NCBI RefSeq assembly: GCF_001425165.1 | Contig: NZ_LMDU01000001.1 | Location: 218,075 to 282,074 of the forward strand | DNA from: Pelomonas sp. Root405 | GTDB taxonomy: Bacteria > Pseudomonadota > Gammaproteobacteria > Burkholderiales > Burkholderiaceae_C | Direction of reading: 5' to 3' | DNA: 64,000 bases | In this document: positions 28,214-37,990 of the stretch, in pieces | How the letters are laid out: each line of letters begins with the position of its first letter | Numbering within the stretch: the stretch's first letter is position 1 | The notes under the pieces: model-generated | The model's input: the letters and a program-made list of their open reading frames with translations, nothing else | What the model was told of the DNA's origin: nothing | Database searches by the model: none | Made by a program: the position numbers and the translations under genes

Positions 28214-29308
28214 TCAGCCCTGACCCCTGCGCTGGAACAGTTGGCCCGCCAGCCGGGCGACCCGGCCGTCCAGTTCCAGCTCCAGCAGCGCCCCGCTGAG
28301 TTCGGCCGCCGGCCAGCCGCTGCGGGCCATCAGCGCGTCCAGGCTGACGGGGTCGAAGCCCATCGCATCCAGCAGCGCCTGTTGTTCATGAGGGGTTTCC
28401 GGCATTTCCGGCGCCTTTTCACGTGGGGTTGCGAGCGGACGCAGTTCCTCCAGCACGTCCTGCGCCGATTCGACCAGCTTGGCACCCTGACGGATCAATG
28501 CGTGGCAGCCACGGGCCTGCGGCGAATGGATGGAGCCGGGGATGGCGAACACCTCCCGCCCCGCCTCGACCGCCAGCCGTGCCGTGATCAACGAGCCCGA
28601 CTGCACGGCGGCCTCGACGACGAGGCAGCCCTCGGATAGGCCGGCAATGATGCGGTTGCGCTTGGGGAAGTTGGCCTGCGTGATGGGCGTCCCCAGCGAG
28701 TATTCGCTGACGATGAGGCCGCCGCCGGCCAGCAGCCGGGCGGCAAGATCTGCGTTGCGGCGCGGGTAGACCTGGTCCAGCCCGGTGCCGACGACAGCAA
28801 TGGTCGTGCCGGTAGCGTCGAGCGCCCCCTCGTGCGCTGCGGCGTCCACGCCCAGGGCGAGGCCCGAGATGACGGTGTAGCCCGCACCGGCCAGGGCCCG
28901 GCCAAAGGCGCGGGCGTTGTCGCCGCCCTGGGCAGTCGGGTTGCGGCTGCCGACGATGGCGATGGACGGCGTGCCCAGCAGCTCGCGCCGCCCCTGCAGC
29001 CACAGCAGCAGCGGCGGGTCGGCGGTGGCCAGCAGGCGCGGCGGGTAGTCAGGGTCGCCAAGCACCAGCAGATCGTGACCGGGCTCCGCCAACCAGGACT
29101 CGGCCTTGACGAACAGCTCGTCAAGATGCTCGGGCGGCCGGTTGAAGGCTTCGCGCTGCTTGGCCGTCAGCGCCTGGTCGAGTGCTGCCGCGGGCAGCCG
29201 CAGAGCAGCCTCGGGGTTGCCGGCCATGGCCAGCAGGCGCCGCACCGAGCCGGCGCCGAGGCTTTCGGTCAGCCGTAGCCAAGCGGCCAGCTCGGCCGGG
29301 TCGAGCAT
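28214..29308 (-). CDS. dprA: DNA-processing protein DprA
   Basis: A 364-residue cytosolic protein that binds incoming single-stranded DNA and loads RecA during natural transformation. It has an N-terminal SAM/HhH-like part (LTESLGAGSVRRLLA). The Rossmann-like core holds AIVGSRNPTAQG, VISGLALGVDAAAHEGAL, VVGTGLDQVYPRRN, SEYSLGTPITQANFPKRNRIIAGLS (core motif quoted in part), GSLITARLAVEAGREVFAIPG and a winged-helix DML1-like end. Its ATG is four bases after the LysM gene stop. Presence of DprA alone does not prove competence. Confidence 0.97.
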   Translation of the reverse strand: MLDPAELAAWLRLTESLGAGSVRRLLAMAGNPEAALRLPAAALDQALTAKQREAFNRPPEHLDELFVKAESWLAEPGHDLLVLGDPDYPPRLLATADPPLLLWLQGRRELLGTPSIAIVGSRNPTAQGGDNARAFGRALAGAGYTVISGLALGVDAAAHEGALDATGTTIAVVGTGLDQVYPRRNADLAARLLAGGGLIVSEYSLGTPITQANFPKRNRIIAGLSEGCLVVEAAVQSGSLITARLAVEAGREVFAIPGSIHSPQARGCHALIRQGAKLVESAQDVLEELRPLATPREKAPEMPETPHEQQALLDAMGFDPVSLDALMARSGWPAAELSGALLELELDGRVARLAGQLFQRRGQG

Positions 29309-29312
29309 GCGC

Positions 29313-30479
29313 TCAGGGTTGGGTGAAACGATCGCCCGGCTTGACCGGCTCGTTGACCGAGATGATCAGCGCGTAGGAGACGCGCTCGTACACCTCGAAG
29401 ACGAAGAGCACGCCATGGCGTTCGTCCGGCAGCTTGATCGCCTGGGCACGTGCCATCGTCTTGTCGACGGCGGCCTCGCCGTCACGCCAGAGCGCCAGCA
29501 CATGGCCGCGCTCCACGCCGTCGCGCTTGCCGCGGTTCAGGGCGACGATCTGGTTCTGGCCCGCATTCAGCGCGTCGCCGTAAATGGCCGCGATTTGACC
29601 CGCCATGGGTTTGTCGGGCGCGTGGGGCACATAGCGTTCGAGGTTGCGCTGTGGCGCGGGGGCCAGGCGGTCGCCGACGCCGACTTCCTGCTTGACCTGC
29701 TTGACCTGGATGGTGGCCGGCACGATCTCGGTCTTGCCATCGGCCGTCGCGCGGTTCTCGCCGCTGCGGATCAGCTCCGCCGTGCCGACGTAAGGCGCCT
29801 CGTAACCCAGGATTTCCCGGGTGGTCGGGTCGCGCAGCGTGCGGGCGGTACGGAAGACGCGGAAATCCGTGCCGTTGCCAAAGTCGCCACGGGCATAGGC
29901 GAGATCGCCCTTGCCGACCAGCACACGCCCCTCCTGCGTCGCGACCACGCGCGGCGCCGTGGCCAGCGCATCGGTGTCGAAGACGACCGCGTCGGTCAGG
30001 AAGGGTTGGATCAGGTGCAGGGGGATGGCAGCAATGGGGCTGCTGTCCATCGCCGAAACGCGCATCTGCGGGCGCAGCTTGACCGTGTCGCCCGTCCCGC
30101 TGCCACCGCGCCCCTGGGCCAGCTGCAGCCGCGCGCGGCCGTCCACCTTGACGAGCATGAGCACCTGGCCGGGGTAGATCAGGTGAGGATTGCGGATCTG
30201 CTCGCGGTTCATGCCCCAGAGTTCGGGCCAGCGCCAAGCGCTTTTCAGGAACAACCCGGAGATGTCCCACAAGGTATCGCCCGGCTGCACCGTGTGCTGG
30301 TCAGGCGCGTTGGGCGCCAGCTCGGACAGCGGCACGCCGACGCTGGCGACCTCGTCGGCGGTGCGGCGTTGCTCCTGCGTGATGGGCAGCGTGCTGGTTT
30401 GGGCCCAGGCCGCAGTCGTCGCGAGGGTCAGGCAGGCCGCAAGGACGGAAAAATGGGCGGGGCGAGCAGCTGGTATCAA
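29313..30479 (-). CDS. LysM-domain periplasmic protein
   Basis: A 388-residue exported protein. A TTG at 30479 has GGAG seven bases upstream and opens a signal peptide ending TTAAWAQ. An ATG 57 bases further upstream would place 19 basic, Pro-rich residues before the signal and is less likely. The LysM domain ([17 protein letters not shown]... [11 protein letters not shown]) lies near residues 60-110 and would bind peptidoglycan. The rest is a beta-rich domain of unknown role, conserved in betaproteobacteria beside dprA. It diverges from def, so both promoters share the 113-base gap. Confidence 0.88.
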   Translation of the reverse strand: MIPAARPAHFSVLAACLTLATTAAWAQTSTLPITQEQRRTADEVASVGVPLSELAPNAPDQHTVQPGDTLWDISGLFLKSAWRWPELWGMNREQIRNPHLIYPGQVLMLVKVDGRARLQLAQGRGGSGTGDTVKLRPQMRVSAMDSSPIAAIPLHLIQPFLTDAVVFDTDALATAPRVVATQEGRVLVGKGDLAYARGDFGNGTDFRVFRTARTLRDPTTREILGYEAPYVGTAELIRSGENRATADGKTEIVPATIQVKQVKQEVGVGDRLAPAPQRNLERYVPHAPDKPMAGQIAAIYGDALNAGQNQIVALNRGKRDGVERGHVLALWRDGEAAVDKTMARAQAIKLPDERHGVLFVFEVYERVSYALIISVNEPVKPGDRFTQP

Positions 30480-30592
30480 GCGCGGTCTCCGAAGGGATTG
30501 CCGGATCGGCGAAAATCCAGGCGATTCTGCCCGCATTCAGAAGGGGCAACCAACAACCGCTAGCGCTCGTTTGCGAGTGCTTACAAGGCGCC

Positions 30593-31129
30593 ATGGCCCA
30601 ACTTGACATCCTCCGCTATCCCGATCCACGTCTGCACACCGTCGCCAAGCCGGTGGCGGTGGTCGATGAGCGCATCCGCGAACTCGTCGACGACATGCTG
30701 GAGACCATGTATGCCGCCGACGGCGTCGGCCTGGCGGCGACCCAGGTCGATGTGCACGAGCGCGTCATCGTCATCGACACCTCGCAGGACCGCGACACGC
30801 CGCGCGTGCTGATCAACCCCGAGCTCGTGAAGACCAGCGAACGCATGGTCGATGGCGAGGAAGGCTGCCTGTCGGTGCCGCAGATCTACGACAAGGTGCC
30901 CCGCCATGCCGAAGTCACGGTGCGCGCCACCGGCCGCGACGGCGAGGTCTATGAGTTGGAAGCGGATGGCTTGCTGGCCGTCTGCGTGCAGCACGAGATG
31001 GACCATCTGGCGGGCAAGGTCTTCGTCGAATACCTGAGCCCGCTAAAGCGCGACCGCATCAAGACCAAGATGATCAAGAAGGCGCGCGAGGAAGAGATCG
31101 AGGCCAAGAAGCGCAACCAGAGGTTCTGA
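30593..31129 (+). CDS. def: Peptide deformylase
   Basis: A 178-residue metalloenzyme that removes the formyl group from nascent proteins. All three active-site motifs are present: [16 protein letters not shown] with the metal-binding Cys, and QHEMDHLAG with the two metal His and catalytic Glu. The C-terminal Lys/Arg/Glu-rich helix ([17 protein letters not shown]) resembles the ribosome-binding tail of the E. coli enzyme. Its stop shares one base with the fmt start (TGATG), so the formylation and deformylation enzymes are translationally coupled. Confidence 0.98.
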   Translation: MAQLDILRYPDPRLHTVAKPVAVVDERIRELVDDMLETMYAADGVGLAATQVDVHERVIVIDTSQDRDTPRVLINPELVKTSERMVDGEEGCLSVPQIYDKVPRHAEVTVRATGRDGEVYELEADGLLAVCVQHEMDHLAGKVFVEYLSPLKRDRIKTKMIKKAREEEIEAKKRNQRF

Positions 31130-32061
31130 TGCGCGTCATCTTTGCCGGCACGCCGGAGTTTGCCGCCATCGCGCTGGATGCGCTGCTGCAGGCCGGCTTC
31201 AGGGTGCCACTGGTGCTGACCCAGCCGGATCGCCCGGCCGGCCGCGGCATGAAGCTGCAGGCCTCCGCCGTCAAGCAGCGCGCCGTCGCGGCGGGTATCC
31301 CGGTCGCGCAACCGCAGGGGCTGAAGCTCGACGGCAAGTACGCCGCCGATGCCGAGGCAGCGCGCCAGGCGCTGATCGCCGCCGATGCCGACGTCATGGT
31401 CGTGGCGGCCTATGGCCTTATCCTGCCGCAGTGGGTGCTGGACCTGCCACGCCGGGGCTGCCTGAACATCCATGCCTCGCTGCTGCCGCGCTGGCGCGGC
31501 GCCGCGCCCATCCACCGCGCCATCGAGGCCGGCGATGCCGAGACCGGCATCACCATCATGCAGATGGACGCCGGCCTCGACACGGGCGACATGCTGCTCA
31601 TCGGCCGTGAGACCGTCCGCGCTGACGACACGACGGCGGCGCTGCATGACCGCCTTGCCGACCTGGGTGGCCGCTTGATCGTCGAGGCGCTGCAGGCCGC
31701 CAGCCTCACGCGCACGCCGCAGCCGGCCAATGGCGTCACCTACGCCCACAAGATTGAGAAGGCCGAGAGCGTGATCGATTGGACGCAGCCGGCCGCCGAG
31801 ATCGAGCGCCGCCTGCGCGCCTTCGATCCATTCCCCGGTGGTGTCGCCATGCTGGCGGGCGAGGCGGTCAAGGTCTGGCGCGGCGAAGTGGTCGAAGGCA
31901 GCGGCGCGCCGGGCGAGGTCATCGCGCCCGGCCCGGTCGTCGCCTGCGGCGAGGGCGCGTTGAAGCTCACCGAGGTGCAACGCGCCGGCGGCAAGCGCGG
32001 GCCGGCGGCGGCCTTTGTACAGGCCCGGCCGATTGCGGTGGGCGAACGCTTCGGCGCTTGA
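31129..32061 (+). CDS. fmt: Methionyl-tRNA formyltransferase
   Basis: A 310-residue enzyme that formylates initiator Met-tRNA using 10-formyl-THF. N-terminal signature [18 protein letters not shown]; catalytic Asn-His and the tRNA loop in [17 protein letters not shown]; catalytic Asp in DAGLDTGDM. The C-terminal OB-like domain begins around [15 protein letters not shown]-type sequence (here [13 protein letters not shown]) and binds tRNA. Length is normal. It directly follows def and is 58 bases before htpX, the usual Burkholderiales order. Confidence 0.98.
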   Translation: MRVIFAGTPEFAAIALDALLQAGFRVPLVLTQPDRPAGRGMKLQASAVKQRAVAAGIPVAQPQGLKLDGKYAADAEAARQALIAADADVMVVAAYGLILPQWVLDLPRRGCLNIHASLLPRWRGAAPIHRAIEAGDAETGITIMQMDAGLDTGDMLLIGRETVRADDTTAALHDRLADLGGRLIVEALQAASLTRTPQPANGVTYAHKIEKAESVIDWTQPAAEIERRLRAFDPFPGGVAMLAGEAVKVWRGEVVEGSGAPGEVIAPGPVVACGEGALKLTEVQRAGGKRGPAAAFVQARPIAVGERFGA

Positions 32062-32119
32062 AATCCGGCGCGCGTGGCACCATCTGCCACGCCATTCGTC
32101 ACCGCAGGAGCACCCTGAG

Positions 32120-32965
32120 ATGTTCAACCTGGTCAAGACCGCTGTCCTGATGGCCGCCATCACGGCGCTGTTCATGGCCGTCGGCGCCATGATCGGTGGC
32201 CAGACTGGCATGCTGATCGCGCTGGCGGTCGCCGTCGGCATGAACTTCTACAGCTACTGGTTCTCCGACAAGCTGGTGCTGAAGATGTACAACGCCCGCG
32301 AGGTCGATGCGAGTTCGGCGCCGCAGTTCTACGGCATGGTGCGCGAACTGGCCCAGCGCGCCAACCTGCCGATGCCCAAGGTTTACCTGATCGACGAGGC
32401 AGCGCCCAATGCCTTCGCGACTGGCCGCAACCCGGAGAACGCCGCCGTCGCCGCGACGACCGGCATCCTGCGCGTGCTGTCCGAGCGCGAGCTGCGCGGC
32501 GTGATGGCGCATGAGCTGGCCCACGTCATGCATCGCGACATCCTGATCAGCACCATCAGCGCGACCATGGCGGGTGCAATCTCGATGCTGGCCAATTTTG
32601 CCGCCTTCTTCGGCGGCCGCGACGAGAACGGCCGGCCCAGCAACCCGATTGCCGGCATCGCGGTCGCCATCCTGGCGCCGCTGGCGGCCAGCCTGATCCA
32701 GATGGCCATCAGCCGCGCGCGCGAGTTCGAGGCCGACCGTGCCGGTGCCGAGATCTCGGGCGACCCGCAGGCACTCGCCTCGGCGCTCGACAAGATCCAT
32801 CGCTATGCCCAGGGCATCCCGATGGCGCCGGCCGAGGCTCACCCCGAGACGGCGCAGATGATGATCATGAACCCGCTGTCCGGCGGTGGCCTGCGCGGGC
32901 TGTTCTCCACCCATCCGGCAACCGAGGAGCGCGTCGCGCGCCTGCTCGCGATGGTCAGGCGCTGA
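32120..32965 (+). CDS. htpX: Membrane zinc metalloprotease HtpX
   Basis: A 281-residue M48 inner-membrane protease that degrades misfolded membrane proteins. Two N-terminal helices ([19 protein letters not shown] and [18 protein letters not shown]) are followed by the zinc motif HELAHV. Two further helices come next, then [11 protein letters not shown], which supplies the third metal ligand. ATG 32120 has AGGAG about nine bases upstream; earlier in-frame starts run back into fmt. It may be expressed with def-fmt and also from its own promoter. Confidence 0.97.
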   Translation: MFNLVKTAVLMAAITALFMAVGAMIGGQTGMLIALAVAVGMNFYSYWFSDKLVLKMYNAREVDASSAPQFYGMVRELAQRANLPMPKVYLIDEAAPNAFATGRNPENAAVAATTGILRVLSERELRGVMAHELAHVMHRDILISTISATMAGAISMLANFAAFFGGRDENGRPSNPIAGIAVAILAPLAASLIQMAISRAREFEADRAGAEISGDPQALASALDKIHRYAQGIPMAPAEAHPETAQMMIMNPLSGGGLRGLFSTHPATEERVARLLAMVRR

Positions 32966-33001
32966 TTCAAGTTCCCGGTGGCGAGGCCGATACCTGAGCA
33001 G

Positions 33002-33355
33002 ATGAAGCGCATCCTTCTTGCCCTGCCCCTGCTTGCAGCCCTGTCGGCCTGCGAGCAGTTGGGCATCGACGACCCTGCCAAAGTGGCCGCCAACAAGGAG
33101 GCCGAAGGGAAGGCCATCGGCAGCGCCTGCCGCCATGCGATGCGCGCCATCGAGGACTGCTACGTGCTCAACCCCAAGGCGCAAAAGGCCGCTGTGTATA
33201 CCGGCTGGCGTGAGATGGACGAGTACATGCGCGAGAACAAGCTCGAAGGCGTCGTGCCCGTCGTGCCGCGCCCGGGTGCCAAACCTGCCCAGGTGCCCGA
33301 CGAGGCCGAAGCCAAGGCGTCGGAGCCGTCCGGTGAGAAGGCCAAGACCAAGTGA
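33002..33355 (+). CDS. Small lipoprotein of unknown function
   Basis: A 117-residue protein with a lipoprotein signal (MKRILLALPLLAALSACEQ) and lipobox LSAC, so it is probably anchored to the outer membrane. The mature part has two further Cys (GSACRHAMRAIEDCYVL) about 11 residues apart, which could form a disulphide, then a helix YTGWREMDEYMRENKLEGV. It ends in a Pro/Ala/Lys/Glu-rich low-complexity tail. I do not recognise the family. Position after htpX suggests an envelope role only by proximity. An alternative GTG start eight codons earlier would spoil the signal peptide. Confidence 0.8.
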   Translation: MKRILLALPLLAALSACEQLGIDDPAKVAANKEAEGKAIGSACRHAMRAIEDCYVLNPKAQKAAVYTGWREMDEYMRENKLEGVVPVVPRPGAKPAQVPDEAEAKASEPSGEKAKTK

Positions 33356-33490
33356 TCCGACGGCTGGGCACGCGCCCAGCCGCCGAAATTGCATTTCGGG
33401 CCTCCTATCCTGCGCATCGTCGCGCCGCCTTTCCAGGGCAGCCGGGGCGCCGGCAAGATGCGAGCCATCACAACCTTGATGGAGCCCGCC

Positions 33491-34249
33491 ATGAACACCA
33501 CCCGTCGCCTCTTCACCGTCGGCCTCATCTGCGCCGCCGCAGCCCTCAGTGGAACCGCCCAGGCGTGGAGCTGGAACAAGGGTGAACGCGTGACCGGCAA
33601 TGGCGACATCGCCACCGAGGCGCGCGACGCTGGCGCCTTCGATGCGGTGTCACTGAGCGGCGGCTTCAATGTCGTCGTCCGGCAGGGGCAGGCCAACAAG
33701 GTCGAGGTCAAGGCCGACCGCAACCTGCTGACCTACATCGAGACCCGCGTCGTCGAGGGCAGCAAGGGCCGCACGCTGGAAATCGGCCCGAAGAAGGGTT
33801 TCAACATTTCCACCTCCAACAACCCCAGCCTCGTCATCGAGATGCCGGCCCTGCGCGCCGTCGCGGTGGCCGGTTCGGGCACGATCAAGGTCGAGGCCAT
33901 GAAGACCGGCGGCGTCGATGCCTCCATCGCCGGCTCGGGCGACATCCGCTTTGCCGGCCTGGATGCCGAACGCCTGGGCATGAAGGTCAGCGGCAGCGGC
34001 GACATCGTCGCGGCCGGCCGCTGCGGCAGCGCGACCGTCTCGATTGCCGGCAGCGGCGACGTCAAGGCGGCCGAACTGGTCAGCGACGAAGTCAAGGTCA
34101 GCATCGCCGGCAGCGGGGATGCCCAGGTCAATGCCACCAAGAAGCTGAATGTTTCCATCGCCGGCAGCGGCGACGTGAAGTACGCCGGCTCGCCGGAGGT
34201 CAGCTCCTCCATCGCCGGCAGCGGCAAAGTCCGTCGTCTGGAGAAGTAA
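33491..34249 (+). CDS. Secreted DUF2807 / head-GIN domain protein
   Basis: A 252-residue exported protein with a signal peptide ending SGTAQA and GGAG six bases upstream of the ATG. After FDAVSLSGGFNVVVRQGQANKVEV, the head-GIN/DUF2807 entry, the C-terminal half is built from repeats of the type S-I-A-G-S-G-D-V (at least six), which form the rungs of a right-handed parallel beta-helix. At the DNA level the rungs share GCCGGCAGCGGCGAC, so the array could expand or contract by slippage. Function of the family is unknown. An adhesin-like or structural periplasmic/outer-membrane role is a guess. Confidence 0.9.
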   Translation: MNTTRRLFTVGLICAAAALSGTAQAWSWNKGERVTGNGDIATEARDAGAFDAVSLSGGFNVVVRQGQANKVEVKADRNLLTYIETRVVEGSKGRTLEIGPKKGFNISTSNNPSLVIEMPALRAVAVAGSGTIKVEAMKTGGVDASIAGSGDIRFAGLDAERLGMKVSGSGDIVAAGRCGSATVSIAGSGDVKAAELVSDEVKVSIAGSGDAQVNATKKLNVSIAGSGDVKYAGSPEVSSSIAGSGKVRRLEK

Positions 34250-34274
34250 TCCGCTTGCCGCCGAGAATGGCGGC

Positions 34275-34994
34275 ATGAGTTTGATTGCCAGGCTGCGCGC
34301 GCTCGCGGCCGACCCCGATTTCCGAGCCGGCGCGCGCGACATGGCCTCGCCCTCCCTGGGCCTGGCGGCCTGGGGCCTGGTGACCGGCATGACCATGATC
34401 AAGAGCGGGCTGACCATCCCGCTGGCGATGGGTATGTCGCTGCTGGTGTTTGCCGGCAGCGCGCAGCTGACGGCCCTGCCACTGATCGCCTCCGGCGCGC
34501 CGCTGTGGGTGCTGCTGGCCACAGCCTTCTGCGTCAACCTGCGCTTCGTCATCTTCAGCGCGCAGTGGCGCCACTACTTCGGCCACCTGCCGCGCTGGCG
34601 CCGGCTGATGACCACCTACTTCGCGGCTGACCTGAACTTCGTCTATTTCGTCAAGCGCTACCCCGACCCCGTGCCGGCGCCCAGCCAGCAGCGCTATTTC
34701 TGGGGTGGCGTCGCCGTCAACTGGCCGACCTGGCAGCTGACCGCCTTGGCGGGCATCCTGCTGGCCGACCGCATCCCGACCCACTGGGGCATCGGCTTCG
34801 CCGGCGTGTTGGCCCTGCTCGGCCTGTCCTATTCGCTGCTGACCGAGAGGATGCTGTGGTGGGTGGCCGTGACCGCGGCTGCCGTGTCGATTGCGACCTA
34901 TTCGCTGCCCCTCAAGCTCAACATCCTCTGCGCCATCGTCGGGGCGGGCGCCGTGGGCTGGTGGCTGGACAGCCGGAGGGCGCGCAATGCCTGA
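34275..34994 (+). CDS. azlC: AzlC family branched-chain amino-acid exporter large subunit
   Basis: A 239-residue inner-membrane protein. AzlC hallmarks are GLAAWGLVTGMTMIKSG, FAGSAQLTALPLIASGAP and VNLRFVIFSAQWRHYF near residues 95-110. About six to seven helices are visible. With AzlD it forms an exporter for branched-chain and related amino acids. The stop overlaps the azlD start by eight bases. The N-terminal helix is slightly longer than in typical homologues. Substrate is inferred from the family. Confidence 0.95.
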   Translation: MSLIARLRALAADPDFRAGARDMASPSLGLAAWGLVTGMTMIKSGLTIPLAMGMSLLVFAGSAQLTALPLIASGAPLWVLLATAFCVNLRFVIFSAQWRHYFGHLPRWRRLMTTYFAADLNFVYFVKRYPDPVPAPSQQRYFWGGVAVNWPTWQLTALAGILLADRIPTHWGIGFAGVLALLGLSYSLLTERMLWWVAVTAAAVSIATYSLPLKLNILCAIVGAGAVGWWLDSRRARNA

Positions 34995-35316
34995 GTGGCT
35001 GATCTGGATCGCCCTGTTCGGCCTGGGCGCCATCACGGTGGTGACGCGGGGTTTCTTCATGATCGGCGACCGGCAACTGCCCATCCCCGACTGGCTGCGC
35101 GAACTGCTCAAGGTGGCGCCGCTGGCCGCGCTGGTGGCCGTCGTCGCGCCCGAGGTCTTCATGACGCAGGGCCAGGTCATCACCACCTGGCAGGACGCAC
35201 GCTGGCCGGCCGCGGTTGTCGCCACCGGCTATTTCTTCTGGCGCCGCGACATCCTCGGCACCATCGTCAGCGGCATGGTGGTCATGCTGACGCTCAAGCT
35301 CGGTCTCGGCTGGTAA
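34987..35316 (+). CDS. azlD: AzlD family small exporter subunit
   Basis: A 109-residue protein with four hydrophobic helices: [46 protein letters not shown] and [19 protein letters not shown]. This is the small partner of AzlC. The TRGFF/TVVTR motif after helix 1 and the Pro-Leu-Ala-Ala-Leu-Val helix are family features. The ATG lies inside the azlC stop region (eight-base overlap), so equal expression of the pair is expected. Transcription may end in the 59-base gap before pgk. Confidence 0.95.
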   Translation: MPEWLIWIALFGLGAITVVTRGFFMIGDRQLPIPDWLRELLKVAPLAALVAVVAPEVFMTQGQVITTWQDARWPAAVVATGYFFWRRDILGTIVSGMVVMLTLKLGLGW

Positions 35317-35347
35317 CTGCGCGGAACCCGGGGGCGGAGAGAATCGC

Positions 35348-35366
35348 GGCAGTTTTCTCAACTGCC
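35348..35366 (+). promoter_or_regulatory. Hairpin in the pgk leader
   Basis: Perfect stem GGCAGTT / AACTGCC with a five-base loop (TTCTC), ending nine bases before the pgk ATG. There is no obvious ribosome-binding site in the remaining bases, so the hairpin would cover or replace that region in mRNA. It could also be an operator in DNA. No T-run follows, so it is not a terminator. Confidence 0.45.
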
Positions 35367-35375
35367 TCGCCCATC

Positions 35376-36569
35376 ATGAACGTCATCCGCTTCTCCGACC
35401 TGATCGCTGCCGGCAAGGCCTCTGGCCAACGCGTCTTCATCCGTGCCGACCTCAACGTGCCCCAGGACGATGCGGGCAACATCACCGAGGACACCCGAAT
35501 CCGCGCGTCCATCCCGGCCATCGAAGCCGCGCTGAAGGCGGGTGCGGCCGTCATGGTCACCTCGCACCTGGGCCGTCCCACCGAGGGCGAGTTCAAGCCC
35601 GAGGATTCGCTCGGCCCCGTGGCCAAGCGCATGGGCGAGCTGATGGGTCGCCAGATCCCTGTGGTCGCCAACTGGGTGGACGGCGTCAGCGTTGCGCCGG
35701 GGCAGCTCGTCATGCTGGAGAACTGCCGCCTGAACAAGGGCGAGAAGAAGAACAACGAGGCGCTGGCCCGCAAGATGGCGGCGCTGTGCGACATCTTCGT
35801 CAACGATGCCTTTGGCACTGCCCATAGGGCCGAGGGCACGACCTACGGCATCGCGCAGTACGCGCCCATCGCCTGCGCCGGCCCGCTGCTGGCCGCCGAG
35901 ATCGACGCCATCACCAAGGCGCTGGCCAACCCGCGGCGGCCGCTCGTGGCCATCGTTGCCGGCTCCAAGGTCTCGACCAAGCTGACCATCCTGAAGGCGC
36001 TGTCAGCCAAGGTCGATGGCCTCATTGTCGGTGGCGGCATTGCCAACACCTTCATGTTGGCCGCGGGTCTGAAAATCGGCAAGTCGCTGGCTGAGCCCGA
36101 CCTGGTGGGCGAAGCCAAGGCCGTCATCGAGGCGATGGCCGCCCGCGGCGCCGCAGTGCCCATCCCGGAAGACGTCGTCACGGCCAAGACCTTCGCCGCC
36201 GGCGCCACGGCGGCCGTCAAGGCCGCCACCGACGTGGACGACGACGACCTCATCCTCGACATCGGCCCCAAGACCGCCGCCAAGCTCGCCGAGCAACTGA
36301 AGGCGGCCGGCACCATCGTCTGGAACGGCCCGGTCGGCGTCTTCGAGTTCGACGCCTTTGCCCACGGCACCGAGGCCATCGCCCGCGCGATTGCCGAGAG
36401 CGTCGCCTTCAGCATCGCCGGCGGCGGCGACACGCTGGCCGCGATTGCCAAGTACGGCATCGAGAAGGACGTCGGCTATATCTCCACCGGTGGCGGCGCC
36501 TTCCTCGAAGTGCTGGAGGGCAAGACGCTGCCGGCGTTCGAGATCCTCAGCCGACGCGCAGCCGGCTGA
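35376..36569 (+). CDS. pgk: Phosphoglycerate kinase
   Basis: A 397-residue glycolytic enzyme that transfers phosphate between 1,3-bisphosphoglycerate and ADP. The signature [23 protein letters not shown], the basic patch at [51 protein letters not shown] and [13 protein letters not shown] are all present, covering both Rossmann-like domains. The chosen ATG is standard for the family; upstream in-frame sequence overlaps azlD. It stands alone, not in a gap-pgk operon; pyk lies 7 kb away. Confidence 0.98.
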   Translation: MNVIRFSDLIAAGKASGQRVFIRADLNVPQDDAGNITEDTRIRASIPAIEAALKAGAAVMVTSHLGRPTEGEFKPEDSLGPVAKRMGELMGRQIPVVANWVDGVSVAPGQLVMLENCRLNKGEKKNNEALARKMAALCDIFVNDAFGTAHRAEGTTYGIAQYAPIACAGPLLAAEIDAITKALANPRRPLVAIVAGSKVSTKLTILKALSAKVDGLIVGGGIANTFMLAAGLKIGKSLAEPDLVGEAKAVIEAMAARGAAVPIPEDVVTAKTFAAGATAAVKAATDVDDDDLILDIGPKTAAKLAEQLKAAGTIVWNGPVGVFEFDAFAHGTEAIARAIAESVAFSIAGGGDTLAAIAKYGIEKDVGYISTGGGAFLEVLEGKTLPAFEILSRRAAG

Positions 36570-36658
36570 TACAAGTCCGCCCAGCCTCGACGGACCGATT
36601 TCACGCACGGCCGGGGGGCGCGTGACAGTTTGATGACGGCGGCCACCACAATGGCCGC

Positions 36659-37915
36659 ATGGTCCTACGCTGGCTGCTTGCCCTGCTCGTCCTGGCGACG
36701 CTGCTGGGGTTGTATGCCAATGAGCATTGGATGACGCGCCGTCTGTCGCTGGACGGGCGCGGCGTGGGCCAGCACCTGGAGCTGGTCGACGACCGCGGCA
36801 GCGGCGGTGCCAGCAGCGCGGTGCTGGAGGCGCCGCCCAAGGGCCCGCTGACGATGCGCTGCGAGATCCGCGCCGGCTTTGAGTGGCCATTCTGCGAGCT
36901 GCAGATCGAGATGCGGGAGCAGGACCTGGACCTGCGACCCTTCAGCCATATCCGCCTTTGGTTGCAAGCCGAAGGCCCGACCAAGGACCAGGGCCCGGCG
37001 CAGGTCCGCGTCTTCCTGCGCAACTTCAACCCGGCCTACTCCGGCCAGGGCGGCGCCATCGACCTGAAGCCGCACGAGGTCATCTTCTCGCCCAGCGCCC
37101 AGCCGCAGCCGGTGGAACTGAGGCTGTCGCAGTTCATGGTCAGCTCCTGGTGGGCGCAGACCCATCCGCTGCCGGTCGCCCTGGTCGGGCCTGAGCTGGA
37201 CCGCATCCGCATCATCAGCTTCAGCACCGGCGGCCAGACGGCGCCTGGCAAGCACTTCATCCGTGTCAACCGGGCCGAACTGGTGGGCAACTGGATTGCG
37301 CCCGAGACCTTCCGCCTTGGCCTCGTCGGGTTGTGGATGTTCAGCCTGCTGGGCTATCTCGCGTGGGAAAGCTGGATGGTGCGCGGTCGCCTGCGCCTGT
37401 CGATGAAACGCTCGCGCGCGCTGGAGAAGATGGCTCTGCGCGACCCGCTGACCCGGGTGGCCAACCGCGACGGCATGGACCGCGCGCTGGAATTGCTGCT
37501 GCAGGTGCAGGGCGAGATGGGCTTCCCGCTGTCGGTCGTTTTTGTCGACGTGGACCACTTCAAGCGCGTCAACGACGAGCACGGCCATGAGATCGGTGAC
37601 CAGGTGCTGGTGCTGCTGGCGCGTACGCTGCGCGCCAACCTGCCGCGCGACGACCTGCTGGCGCGTTGGGGCGGCGAGGAATTCGTCATCGTCATGCCGC
37701 AGACGCCGGTGGACGAAGCCATCGCCGTGGCCGAGCGGCTGCGCATGGTGCTGTCCCAAGTCGAGTGGCCGGCCGGCCTCAAGGTGACGGCGAGCTGGGG
37801 CGTCGCCCAGGCCGCAGCGGCGGCGGATGTCGACAGCGCGCTGCGCGAGGCCGACCAGGCCATGTACCGCGCCAAGCATGAAGGCCGCGACCGCGTGATA
37901 TCCGCTTCGGCATAG
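36659..37915 (+). CDS. Membrane diguanylate cyclase with periplasmic sensor domain
   Basis: A 418-residue inner-membrane protein. It has an N-terminal helix (LLALLVLATLLGLYA) and a periplasmic beta-sandwich-like domain of about 200 residues (FSHIRLWLQAEG, VRVFLRNFNPAYSG) resembling carbohydrate-binding or CIA30-like folds. A second helix (LGLVGLWMFSLLGYLAW) and a complete GGDEF domain follow. The active site is WGGEEFVIVMP, so synthesis of c-di-GMP is expected. The inhibitory RxxD is absent: at the aligned place the sequence is PRDD, so feedback inhibition through that site is unlikely. What the sensor binds is unknown. Transcribed alone between pgk and maeB. Confidence 0.9.
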   Translation: MVLRWLLALLVLATLLGLYANEHWMTRRLSLDGRGVGQHLELVDDRGSGGASSAVLEAPPKGPLTMRCEIRAGFEWPFCELQIEMREQDLDLRPFSHIRLWLQAEGPTKDQGPAQVRVFLRNFNPAYSGQGGAIDLKPHEVIFSPSAQPQPVELRLSQFMVSSWWAQTHPLPVALVGPELDRIRIISFSTGGQTAPGKHFIRVNRAELVGNWIAPETFRLGLVGLWMFSLLGYLAWESWMVRGRLRLSMKRSRALEKMALRDPLTRVANRDGMDRALELLLQVQGEMGFPLSVVFVDVDHFKRVNDEHGHEIGDQVLVLLARTLRANLPRDDLLARWGGEEFVIVMPQTPVDEAIAVAERLRMVLSQVEWPAGLKVTASWGVAQAAAAADVDSALREADQAMYRAKHEGRDRVISASA

Positions 37916-37990
37916 ATCGCCAAAAAACCAGCATCGGCAGGCGCCGAAACGCGGCGTAATCTTCAGGGTTCCCCCTGGAGACACGCCCTC

